Of a DNA stretch of 36,203 nt, positions 9,721 through 19,518 are shown piece by piece. The notes under the pieces were generated by a model. It was given only the letters and a program-made list of their open reading frames with translations, did not search any database and was not told the origin of the DNA. Each line of letters starts with the position of its first letter. The first letter of the stretch is position 1. A program made the position numbers and the translations under genes. Source of the DNA: Rhizobiaceae bacterium (GTDB lineage Bacteria > Pseudomonadota > Alphaproteobacteria > Rhizobiales > Rhizobiaceae); contig JALTNS010000415.1 of the NCBI GenBank assembly GCA_027000565.1, positions 1-36,203 on the forward strand, read 5' to 3'.

Positions 9721-9794
9721 GTTTAACCCTGCAGAATATGCAGGCAACCTTCCCTTCTTTAGCTGCAATAGTCGCGCACGTTTTGGAAACTGCC

Positions 9795-11009
9795 ATGTCC
9801 ACACATCCAAACCATACCACTTCCATATTCAATACATTCAAGCGGGCACCGCTTTCATTTGAGCGTGGCGAGGGTGTGCGACTGTTTACCGACGACGGCC
9901 ATGAATATCTGGATTTTGGCGCAGGAATTGCTGTCAATTCTCTTGGCCATGCTCACCCGCATCTGGTTGAAGCGCTTACCGCTCAGGCATCAAGATTATG
10001 GCACGTGTCCAACCTTTATCAAATTCCTGATCAGGAGAAATTAGGGCAACGACTTTGTGATAATACATTCGCTGACAAGGTGTTTTTCACCAATTCCGGT
10101 GCCGAGGCGATGGAGTGCGCGATTAAGACTGCGCGCCGCTATCATTTTCACAACGGCAATCCCGAGAAAATAGACATCCTTACATTTGAAGGGGCGTTTC
10201 ACGGGCGAACCCTTGCAACTATTGCAGCCGGTGGCCAAGAAAAATACCTTGAAGGATTTGGGCCCAAAACCCAGGGGTTTGTTCAACTGCCCTTTGGTGA
10301 TGCCGACGCGGTGAAAAATGCAATTAACGAACAGACTGCTGCAATACTGATAGAACCGGTTCAGGGCGAAGGCGGTGTTGTACCTGCATCATCCGGTTTC
10401 CTGAAGTTTTTGCGCAACATCTGCGATCAACACGGGTTGCTTCTGATCTATGACGAGATTCAAACCGGCGTGGGCCGCACCGGAAAGTTTTTTGCCTATC
10501 AATGGTCGGGGGCCGCACCTGACATAATGGCAATTGCCAAGGGTATTGGCGGCGGGTTTCCGATTGGTGCCTGTCTTGCAACAAAAGAGGCCGCAGAAGG
10601 TATGGTGCTGGGCACCCACGGAACCACATTTGGCGGTAACCCGCTGGCAATGGCTGTGGGCAACGCGGTTTTGGATGTGGTTCTGGAAGAAGGTTTTTTA
10701 GAACAGGTTCAACAAACTGCACTTTATTTGCGCCAGCAACTCGCCGAACTTGCAGATGCGTTTCCGCAGCTGATTGAAAACGTACGCGGTGAGGGTATGT
10801 TGCTTGGGTTGAAATGCCGGGCCTCAAACCTCGATGTCGTTGATGCATTCAGAGACGCCGGCGTTCTCTCAATCCCGGCCGGAGACAACGTGGTTCGGCT
10901 TTTGCCACCACTGGTGGTTACAATTGAAGACATCCGCGAGGCCAACAATAAAATGCATCAGGCGCTGGGCAAACTGTCTCAGAAAACCAATGACGGTGAA
11001 AAAAAATGA
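9795..11009 (+). CDS. argD: Acetylornithine aminotransferase ArgD
   Basis: PLP aminotransferase class III motifs ([59 protein letters not shown]). Start at MSTHPNHTT (9795), not the ORF-track start 9627, whose extension crosses the promoter/terminator region. Confidence 0.94.
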   Translation: MSTHPNHTTSIFNTFKRAPLSFERGEGVRLFTDDGHEYLDFGAGIAVNSLGHAHPHLVEALTAQASRLWHVSNLYQIPDQEKLGQRLCDNTFADKVFFTNSGAEAMECAIKTARRYHFHNGNPEKIDILTFEGAFHGRTLATIAAGGQEKYLEGFGPKTQGFVQLPFGDADAVKNAINEQTAAILIEPVQGEGGVVPASSGFLKFLRNICDQHGLLLIYDEIQTGVGRTGKFFAYQWSGAAPDIMAIAKGIGGGFPIGACLATKEAAEGMVLGTHGTTFGGNPLAMAVGNAVLDVVLEEGFLEQVQQTALYLRQQLAELADAFPQLIENVRGEGMLLGLKCRASNLDVVDAFRDAGVLSIPAGDNVVRLLPPLVVTIEDIREANNKMHQALGKLSQKTNDGEKK

Positions 11010-11923
11010 GCGGCATCAAGAACTTTCTAGATTTGTCGGATCTGGCATCGGGCGAATTGAAAAACATCATCGCAAACAGTATTGCCATGAAAAATTCAGG
11101 CGAGAGGCATGCTGTACCGCTGGCTGGCAAAACCCTTGCAATGATTTTCGACAAACCATCCACCCGTACACGGGTTTCTTTTGATGTGGCGATGCGGCAA
11201 CTGGGAGGTGGTATCGTGGTACTCGATCAAAGTGGCACCCAGCTTGGGCGTGGTGAATCCATTGCCGATACAGCGCGGGTTCTTTCACGTTATGTGGATG
11301 CCATTATGATCCGGACCACGGCCCATGACCGGTTGTTGCAGATGGCAGAATATGCCGGCGTACCGGTAATCAATGGTCTGACGGATGACACCCATCCCTG
11401 CCAGATCATGGCCGATATTATGACAATCGAGGAACATCGTGGCCCGGTTACAGGCAAAAAGATCGCCTGGGTTGGCGATGGTAATAATGTATTGCAAACA
11501 TTTATCCAGGCCGCAGCACGATTTGATTTCACCGTCCATGCTGCAGTGCCCGAAGGCAAAGAGCCCGAACAAAGATTTCTCGACTGGTCGCGGCAAAATG
11601 GTGCAAAAATTGAAATCACCCACAATGCAGAAGAAGCGGTTTATGAAGCTGATTGTGTTGTAACCGACACTTGGGTCTCGATGGGTGATGAGCAGGTGGG
11701 TCGTGGTGAAAACACTTTTCTTCCCTATCAGGTCAATAAGGAACTGATGGCAAAGGCCAAACCGGATGCGCTGTTTATGCATGATTTGCCGGCCTATCGC
11801 GGCAAAGAAGTAACAGCGGAAGTTATCGACGGGCCACAATCTGTTGTATTTGATGAGGCTGAAAACCGGCTGCATGCTCAAAAGGGCATTTTAGCCTGGT
11901 GTTTTGGCGTCGACAAAGATTGA
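11006..11923 (+). CDS. argF: Ornithine carbamoyltransferase
   Basis: [61 protein letters not shown] overlap with argD. Confidence 0.96.
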   Translation: MSGIKNFLDLSDLASGELKNIIANSIAMKNSGERHAVPLAGKTLAMIFDKPSTRTRVSFDVAMRQLGGGIVVLDQSGTQLGRGESIADTARVLSRYVDAIMIRTTAHDRLLQMAEYAGVPVINGLTDDTHPCQIMADIMTIEEHRGPVTGKKIAWVGDGNNVLQTFIQAAARFDFTVHAAVPEGKEPEQRFLDWSRQNGAKIEITHNAEEAVYEADCVVTDTWVSMGDEQVGRGENTFLPYQVNKELMAKAKPDALFMHDLPAYRGKEVTAEVIDGPQSVVFDEAENRLHAQKGILAWCFGVDKD

Positions 11924-11934
11924 CGCAGAAAATT

Positions 11935-12933
11935 ATGGCAAATCCAGTTGATAATGATAAAGGCAAAACCATTTCCCCGGCTGGCCTTGATGCGGTAGTT
12001 CCGTTTCAGGTGTCACCATTGGACATTCGAGGCCGGGCGATACAACTTGGCCCATTGCTTGATGATATTTTGCACCGCCACAACTACCCCGAATGCGTTT
12101 CAACCTTGCTCGCGGAAGCCATAACGCTGACAATCTTACTTGGCACTTCGATAAAACTTGAAGGCAAGTTTATCGTTCAAACCCAGACAGACGGCCCGGT
12201 TTCAATGTTGCTGGTCGACTTTCGAACGCCGGGCAGTGTGCGGGCATATGCACGATTCGACAAAGAACGCGTGGCCAAGGCCAAAGAGACCGGCAAAACT
12301 GATGCTATTTCGCTCATGGGTGATGGCATCTTGGCAATGACCATTGATCAAGGTGCCCACACCCAGCGTTATCAGGGTATTGTCAAACTGGAGGAATCCA
12401 GTCTTGAGGACGTTGCCCGGCAATATTTCAAACAGTCCGAGCAAATTCCAACCGAGGTAAGGCTCGCGGTTGCTCAATCGCTGACCCGCTCAAAACACGG
12501 CAAACCTGACCATGGTTGGCAAGCCGGTGGATTGATGGTGCAATTTTTACCGGAATCAGAAGAGCGTTTGAAACAAGCCGACCTGCACGGCGGTGATGAT
12601 CCCAGTGGCAAAATGCCTGCTGAATTTCGTGAAGACGATGCCTGGGTTGAAACCCGGTCGTTAATGTCAACGATAGACGATGTGGAACTTGTTGACCGTG
12701 ATGTGAATGTGGAAACACTGCTCTATCGGTTGTTTAATGAACACGGCGTCAGGGTATTTGAGCCGCGACCGGTAAAAGATGAATGCTCGTGCTCGATCGA
12801 CACTGTAAAATCCATACTTGCAAGTTTCAGTCCTGCAGAAATTACGGAAAGCGTCGTGGACGGGAAAATTGAGGTTAATTGCGAATTTTGCAGCACCAGC
12901 TACCACTTTGATGTCGGCGAATTCATTGATTAG
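11935..12933 (+). CDS. hslO: Redox-regulated chaperone Hsp33
   Basis: ORF from MANPVDNDKG; C-terminal zinc motif CSCS...CEFCSTSYHF typical of Hsp33. Confidence 0.92.
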   Translation: MANPVDNDKGKTISPAGLDAVVPFQVSPLDIRGRAIQLGPLLDDILHRHNYPECVSTLLAEAITLTILLGTSIKLEGKFIVQTQTDGPVSMLLVDFRTPGSVRAYARFDKERVAKAKETGKTDAISLMGDGILAMTIDQGAHTQRYQGIVKLEESSLEDVARQYFKQSEQIPTEVRLAVAQSLTRSKHGKPDHGWQAGGLMVQFLPESEERLKQADLHGGDDPSGKMPAEFREDDAWVETRSLMSTIDDVELVDRDVNVETLLYRLFNEHGVRVFEPRPVKDECSCSIDTVKSILASFSPAEITESVVDGKIEVNCEFCSTSYHFDVGEFID

Positions 12934-12947
12934 TGAGCCCTGGCCCA

Positions 12948-13090
12948 AGCGCTTCATCATTCGATGGAACCACTCTCGTATTAATTCGCTCACGGCCATT
13001 CGTGCTGCGCACGGCCTCCGCGGGGGCGGCGCACAAGCGCCGGGCCGCCCTTGCGGCCTGACTGTTTCCATATAAATGTGAAACAGTCTA
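12948..13090 (+). repeat. Dispersed structured intergenic repeat, copy 2
   Basis: AGCGCTTCATCATTCGATGGAACCACTCTCGTATTAATTCGCTC...CCATATAAATGTGAAACAGTCTA; same length and orientation as copy 1. Confidence 0.93.
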
Positions 13091-13234
13091 AGACAAATCG
13101 CAGCAGCAAGCACACCTTGCAGGTATATGAACCGCAAATTTACCACATTGCTGTACTTTAACATTTCGGGCCTATCGGGCACCGACCAATCCGGGTCAGC
13201 TGCAGATGATGTTTGCCGCAATCTCGAAATATTG

Positions 13235-13254
13235 AGTGTAAAGTAGTGTAAAGT
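13235..13254. repeat. Perfect 10-bp tandem direct repeat adjacent to a TATAAT box
   Basis: AGTGTAAAGT AGTGTAAAGT, 3 bp before TATAAT at 13258-13263. Confidence 0.6.
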
Positions 13255-13320
13255 TTGTATAATTGGTTATCCAACAACATATAGAGTATCATTCGATCAA
13301 AATTTCGAACACTTGAATAT

Positions 13321-14877
13321 GTGAAGCTGGAGTTTCCGGGAAGTTCAATGCTTGACAGGCCAAATAATCTGGAAGACAGGCTCCTCTCTGCAGAGCCCGG
13401 CCCCAGCGCGCCCAAAGCGCGTAATCCGTCAATTCTGATGCGTCTGTCAAAAGGGCTTTTGCAAATAATCCTGATGGTCGCAATTCTCGCCGGTTCGGTA
13501 TTCGCCATGAACCGCTTGATCAAGTCCAAACCAGAAACCAAAGCCCGTCATGCGTTTAAAACCGTATATACCATCAAGTCAGTTGAGGCGGTACGTGCCG
13601 CTCACCAGCCAAAATTTATTTCCTATGGGCAAATTGAGGCCGCCAGAAAAGTCGACCTGCGATCACTCGTATCCGGCGAGGTCGTATCTATTAGCAACAA
13701 ATTACAGGTCGGAGCCCGTGTCGCGGCTGGAGAAGCTTTAGTCGAAATTGACCGGTTCAATTATGAAGGGGCATTGCGGGAAGCAAAGGCCAACCTTCGG
13801 GAAGCAAGGGCTAGGCTGGCCGAAAACAAGGCCAGAATTACATCTGAGATTTCCAAACTGGCAAGCGCCAAAGATCAGTTGGCGATTGCTGAACGTGATC
13901 TTGCGCGTGCGCAATCTCTCAGTAAAAACGGTACAATGACGACCCAGCAGGTCGAGGTCCGCACACTTGTGTTCAGCCAACGCCAGCAGGCGTTGAACCT
14001 GTCAGCAAATATGGTGAAAATTGAACAGGCCAGACTTGAACAACAGGAAGCCGCGATAGAACGGTTGCAGTGGCGGGTAGCCCAAGCCAACAGAAACCTT
14101 CAAAACACCGTACTCAGAGCACCGTTTGCCGGAATTGTACGCTCCAGTGCGGTGGATGTCGGCAAACTGGTAAGCGCCAATGATGTGGTGGTTTCGCTAT
14201 ACGAGCCGGGCAAACTTGAGGCCAAGTTTACACTGACAGACGCGCAGTATGGCCGCCTGCAAAACGATAGGGAAGGTCTGGTAGGACGCAAGGTTACCGT
14301 CAATTGGAATACAGGTGGTCAACAACAAACCTATCGCGGAACTATCAGCCGTATCGGCGCTGACATCAATTCCAGCCGCGGCGGCATTGAAGTGTTTGCA
14401 ACAGTTCAAAATACCGAAAATAAAATCGAAATGCGCCCTGGTGCATTTGTTGAAATTACGGTGCCCGATAAAGTTTTCAATGATACTGTCAAGCTACCGG
14501 AACACGCTGTTTATAATGGCCAGCTGGTTTATGTGATTAAAGACGGAAAGCTTAACAGACGAGCCATCTCCATTGTTGCTTATGACGGCGAGTCTGTATT
14601 GATATCATCCGGACTGAAAACAGGGGAAAAAGTTCTGGTTACGCGAATTGCCGAAGTCGGCGAAGGCTTGCGGGTCCGCGAAGAGGGCGACGACAGCAAA
14701 TCGACGCCAGACAACAAAGACAAGAACCTTTCGCGCAACAATCTCGGGCGACCTTCTGCGGAAGAACTTGAAAAAATTCTGACCGCCAATAAACTGACCC
14801 GATCAAAATGGAAAGATCTTGACCGGGCCGAAAGACAGCGGATGGTTCGTACCTACCGCACTGTTCGCGGCGGTTAA
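13321..14877 (+). CDS. RND efflux periplasmic adaptor (membrane fusion) subunit
   Basis: HlyD/AcrA-like: N-terminal TM, long coiled coil (EAKANLREARARLAENKARI...), lipoyl halves, VLRAPFAGIVRSSAVDVGKLVSANDVVVSL. GTG start at 13321 or ATG at 13348. Confidence 0.9.
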   Translation: MKLEFPGSSMLDRPNNLEDRLLSAEPGPSAPKARNPSILMRLSKGLLQIILMVAILAGSVFAMNRLIKSKPETKARHAFKTVYTIKSVEAVRAAHQPKFISYGQIEAARKVDLRSLVSGEVVSISNKLQVGARVAAGEALVEIDRFNYEGALREAKANLREARARLAENKARITSEISKLASAKDQLAIAERDLARAQSLSKNGTMTTQQVEVRTLVFSQRQQALNLSANMVKIEQARLEQQEAAIERLQWRVAQANRNLQNTVLRAPFAGIVRSSAVDVGKLVSANDVVVSLYEPGKLEAKFTLTDAQYGRLQNDREGLVGRKVTVNWNTGGQQQTYRGTISRIGADINSSRGGIEVFATVQNTENKIEMRPGAFVEITVPDKVFNDTVKLPEHAVYNGQLVYVIKDGKLNRRAISIVAYDGESVLISSGLKTGEKVLVTRIAEVGEGLRVREEGDDSKSTPDNKDKNLSRNNLGRPSAEELEKILTANKLTRSKWKDLDRAERQRMVRTYRTVRGG

Positions 14878-14880
14878 CAA

Positions 14881-17800
14881 TTGACCCGGTTAGACAACAT
14901 CGGCGCAGGTGGTGTTATCAGCCTGTTTGCGCGCCATCGAAATGCCGCCAATCTGGTCATGGCGCTAATGATCATTTTCGGAATATTTTCGATCGGTCGT
15001 ATCAATACCCAATTTTTCCCGACCATTGAAATCAAGGTCATACGAATAGTCTACACCTGGGCGGGCGCGAGTGCGGAGGATGTTGAATCCAACATTTTAC
15101 AAATCGTCGAACCTGAAGTGCGCTACCTTGAAGGGGTCGATAAAATCACCTCAAGCGCCCGCGAAGGCAGCGGCACAATTGTACTTGAATATGATGCTGC
15201 AACCGACATGCAAAAAGCACAGGGCGACCTTGAAACCGCAGCAAAAGCGGTCACCAACCTGCCTGAAGATGTGGATAGCCCGACCTTTGTTCGAGCAGCA
15301 TTTTTTGATCGCGTCGCACGGCTGGCGATTACCGGTGATGTGCCCGAAGCCGCATTGCGCATTTATGCCAAAAAAATCAGAGAGGACCTGATTGCCCGAG
15401 GCATCGACAAGGTATCTTTTGTTGGGCTGCGTGATGCCGAATTGCAGGCAGAAATACCCGAACGCGAGTTGCGCCGGCTTGGTCTGACGGTGGCAGATAT
15501 CTCGCGCAAGATTGCCGCAAACTCTCGCGATTTGCCTTCCGGACAGGTGAAAGGCAGTGTTGAAAAACAGCTGCGCGCGCTGGCGAATGTGGAATCGGTT
15601 AAATCTCTCGGCAATGTCGAGGTCAAAGCATTCGCCACGGGTGAGAAAGTTAATTTGCGTGATATCGCATCTTTGAGCCGGGGATTTGATAAAGACCAGC
15701 CTCAGGGTTATTCAACCGGCACAAAAGCCATACAGCTGACCGTTGAACGGGCCGAGACTGCGGATACATTGGTGACCGCCAAGATTTTTGAAGATTATCT
15801 GAACGAGATCAAAGGCACATTACCACCCGGAATTCATTTGAAAAAATACGATGTGCGGGCAAATGCACTGGTCGAGCGCATCATGTTGCTGGTTCGCAAC
15901 GGGCTGGGCGGCCTGGCTCTTGTGGTCGCAATTTTGTTCATATTCCTCAATGCGCGGATTGCCTTTTGGGTGGCGATGGGCATTCCAACTGCGATGCTTG
16001 CAACAATAGGCCTGATGTATGTCAGTGGCCAATCCATCAATATGGTCTCGCTGTTTGGCCTGATCATGATGTTGGGCATCATTGTTGATGATGCTATCGT
16101 TGTTGGTGAACATACCGCAACCCGGTTTATGGAGGGAGATGCTCCTTATGAAGCCGCTGAACGCGGCGCCGGACGCATGGTTGTTCCTGTTGTTGCGGCG
16201 ATGATCACTACGGTAGCCGCATTCGCCCCTATTCTGGTAATCGGTGATGTGATTGGCCAGATATTCGGTGTTTTGCCATTTGTGGTAATTGCTGTTGTGA
16301 TTGCCAGCCTGATTGAGTGTTTTCTGGTTTTGCCAGGCCATCTTGCCCACACCCTGCAGCCGCGCGAAAAACGTAATTGGTCATGGTGGCGGCAAATGTT
16401 CTTTTCTCTTGCATTTGCAGCTCTGGTGATGTCGCTGACAACCCGAACCACCGGAACTGTGCTTCCTGATATAATTTCCAGACAGGTGGAAATGGTGCAG
16501 CTATGGCGATCCAGCCAACCGGTTATAATGTTTGTCGCCTCGATTACCGCGTTAAGCCTCGCATTTGGCACATTGTTTGAAATGATATTCTTCATCTCGG
16601 GGCTGATCGCACGATGGTTTTCGTCAAAGTTTCATTCCGGCGGCGAACGAAATATTGAGGGTGGGTTGTTCCGCCGAAATTTCGATGCGGGATTCAACTG
16701 GTTTCGTGACGGACCGTTTAACAAAATGGTCACTGCGGCCTATGACTTTCGATATGTGACCATCTCAATCGCGGTCGGAACGGTTCTGGTTGTGGTTGTC
16801 GGGCTGATTCAGGGCGGCAAGGTGGGGTTCGTCTTTTTTCCATCGGCAGAAGCCGAAAGCCTTTCGGGGCGGGTAGTCTTTAACGCTGGTATTCCTGAAG
16901 ATGAGGCAATCAGAGCGGTTAAACGAATTGAAGCCACACTAAAAATTACCGAGCAGGAATTGACCGGCGGCAAGGAGCAACTGGTCGTTGCATCGTTTGT
17001 CACCCTTGGATCAGCCGGTCGAAACAAGGGTGACAATCTCGCATCAATCAGAGTGCAATTGACCACATCGGAATCCAGGTCGGTGCGTACCCCTAAATTT
17101 ATTCGCGAATGGCGCAAACGTATTCCCAAAATTGCCGGTGTTCGCCGGGTATCAATATTTGAGCACCGCGGGGGGCCTCCGGGTCGTGATGTGGATGTTC
17201 AGTTGCAAGGGGCAAATGCGCCGGTACTCAAAGCTGCGGCAACTGAGATTATCGAAATCGTTGCCGGAATTGATGGCGTTTCCGGCGTAGCCGATGATTT
17301 GCCCTATGGCAAACCGGAACTGATCATGGAATTGCTCCCGCGCGGTGCGGCGCTTGGATTGTCAATGGATGAAATCGGCAAACAAGTGCGTGATGCATTT
17401 CAGGGAATAACACCGCGACGGTTTGCTGAAGGTGACGATGAAGTTTCAATTAAGGTGTCGCAGATCATGCGCAACAAGGGCGCCGCCGCCTTGCGCAATT
17501 TTGATGTAAAAAGTCCTGGTGGAGAGTTTGTCCCGCTGTCGGAAGTTGTAAAAATTACAGAGCGTCAGGGGTTTGCGGCCATCGACCGGGAAAACGGCAA
17601 AGCCAAGGTTTCGGTTACCGGCGACATAGATACCAACATCAATACTACCGAAAAGGTCATTGAAATTCTTGAGGCATCCGGCCTTCCGGCAATTGCCACC
17701 AAATATGGCATCAGCTATAAGTTTGGCGGCCGAAATGAAGAACGCAAAAAGGCCTTTGCTGATCTCGGTATTGGCTCGCTGATTGCACTGTCGGTGATTT

Positions 17801-18313
17801 ATATTATTCTGGCATGGGTTTTTGCCAGTTACTGGAAGCCGATTGCCGTGATGTTAATCATTCCATTTGGGCATTGTCGGTGCTGTATTCGGCCACTGGA
17901 TTCTCGGGTATAAACTGACAATGCTTTCAATGGCCGGATTGCTGGGGCTGGCCGGCATTCTGGTCAATGATTCAATTATTCTGGTCAGTCGAATGGATGA
18001 ACGGCTGAAATTTGGTGATGATACAAGATCCGCATCAATAGGTGCCAGCCGCGACAGGCTTCGAGCCGTATTGTTGACTTCGCTGACCACAATCGGTGGG
18101 TTGTTACCATTGCTCTACGAAAAGAGCCTGCAAGCGCAATTCCTGTTACCAATGGCAATTACCATCGTATTTGGTCTTGCCATGGCAACCCTGCTGGTAC
18201 TGTTTTTGGTGCCGGCCCTGATGGCGGTTGGTGAAGACATTGGCTGGGTGCTGAAATCTCTCTATGGGCGCAAGCCGCCGCATGGGGAGCAATTTCCAAC
18301 GGCTGCCGAATAG
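14881..18313 (+). pseudogene. RND efflux permease (AcrB family), split by an apparent 1-nt insertion at 17869-17871
   Basis: TTG start at 14881. RND motifs (FSIGRINTQFFPTIEIKVIRIVYTWAGASAEDVE; GLIMMLGIIVDDAIVVGEH). ORF 14881-17913 ends in an unrelated tail (GHCRCCIRPLDSRV*), while the expected sequence [45 protein letters not shown] continues in the next frame (ORF 17867-18313). Combined about 1143 aa. Confidence 0.88.
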
Positions 18314-18346
18314 GTGAAATTCGGAAAATTGCTTAATTTAGTGCCT

Positions 18347-18730
18347 TCAATTTTTGGCGCACAACTTCAGTTTCTTGCTGGCCCGCCCATTTTCAAGTGC
18401 GTATAAAGATTTACCGTTATCCCATATTTCAATCCAACCAGACTGCCCCTTGTAGGCCGGGAGCGGGCTGTTTTTTTCATCGAACATGATTGCGATGACG
18501 AAATCGGATGGAGTGTCTTTTCCAAAAAAAGAGTAGGAGGTCAGCACATTCTCATAGCTTTTTGGATCTCTGTCGACGGATGCTGTTCCGTCTTTGTTGA
18601 TTGTAATCGCATAGCCACCGCCTGAATCCTTGCAATTGGCTGCGTAATATCCAGAACCGCGTTCCCCGGCCAGCGCCGGGCCGCTAGTCATTACGACAAG
18701 AGTGAAAGCTGAAACTAATTTGTTGATCAT
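18347..18730 (-). CDS. Small secreted hypothetical protein
   Basis: Signal peptide-like MINKLVSAFTLVVMTSGPALA^GERGSG; no recognised family. Confidence 0.65.
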   Translation of the reverse strand: MINKLVSAFTLVVMTSGPALAGERGSGYYAANCKDSGGGYAITINKDGTASVDRDPKSYENVLTSYSFFGKDTPSDFVIAIMFDEKNSPLPAYKGQSGWIEIWDNGKSLYALENGRASKKLKLCAKN

Positions 18731-18870
18731 TAAATGTCTCCGGTTTTTGAGAACTACACTCATATCATCTTGCCGATACCGCTAAACTGTTTTAGTGGCA
18801 AAATTTTGACTGTTGTTGATAGTTGGGTCACGAGGAGTAACTATGATGATTTTGAGTCAAATGGTTTGGT

Positions 18871-19500
18871 TTACTCCGATTGATTGAAAAAAGACTTCAA
18901 CTCCTGATTTTCCTGCCGCAGTTCGATAATCTGGCGCTGTAACTGTGATAGATGTGGCTCAAGTTCCTGTAAGGTAAGGCGTCGCGGAATGTGTTGCGGA
19001 CAGTTCCAGTCGAAAGCCTCAATTGTAATTACCACCGCCCTTTCGGGCAGGCCTCGATACCCCTTCATCTGTAGTTTCGATAAGAGCTCCGGATCATCGC
19101 TTTTTTCGATCAATCGGGCACGCCCCCAAATCTTCAACCGTTTGCGATTGGGATAGTCCATTAAAATCAACGATATCCTGTCATTGTCACCAAGGTTTCC
19201 GGTGCTGATATATTGCTGATTACCGCGAAAATCCGCATAGGCTATGGTCTTGTTATCAAGGATTTTCAAGAATCCGACAGGTCCGCCACGAAACTGAACA
19301 TAAGGCCAGCCGGTTTCAGATATCGTTGCCTGATAAAATCCGTCACGGTTATTAATGAAGACCATTTCCGGCTGGGCTAATGTATCTCCGGGCTCAGCAT
19401 CCGGTGTTAAAAACTCTTCATAGAGGTCTGCTACCCCCTGCTTGTCCTGCACAGCCCGCACCGATGGTGTGAAAGTTATCTCAGCGAATGCCCGGGCCAT
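18871..19500 (-). CDS. Pyridoxamine 5'-phosphate oxidase (PPOX)-like flavin-binding family protein
   Basis: MVFINNRDGFYQATISETGWPYVQFRGGPVGFLKILDNKTIAYADFRGNQQYISTGNL...DYPNRKRLKIWGRARLIE; C-terminal heptad-rich helix. Confidence 0.85.
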   Translation of the reverse strand: MARAFAEITFTPSVRAVQDKQGVADLYEEFLTPDAEPGDTLAQPEMVFINNRDGFYQATISETGWPYVQFRGGPVGFLKILDNKTIAYADFRGNQQYISTGNLGDNDRISLILMDYPNRKRLKIWGRARLIEKSDDPELLSKLQMKGYRGLPERAVVITIEAFDWNCPQHIPRRLTLQELEPHLSQLQRQIIELRQENQELKSFFNQSE

Positions 19501-19518
19501 TATTATTCCTTCAAATAT

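Noticed and set aside
9627-9794. N-terminal 56-residue extension of ArgD in the ORF track
   Set aside because: It spans the predicted promoter and terminator hairpin and precedes a normal ArgD start at MSTHPN.
10324-10848. 174-aa minus-strand ORF within argD
   Set aside because: Antisense to conserved PLP-aminotransferase motifs; composition typical of a shadow ORF.
15820-16350. 176-aa minus-strand ORF inside the RND permease
   Set aside because: His/Asn-rich shadow translation antisense to strongly conserved RND TM segments.
17869-17871. Programmed ribosomal frameshift in the RND permease
   Set aside because: Restoring the frame needs a +1 shift at TTT-GGG-CAT; there is no canonical slippery heptamer or obvious stimulator, and RND permeases are not known to use recoding. 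An indel or sequence error is simpler.
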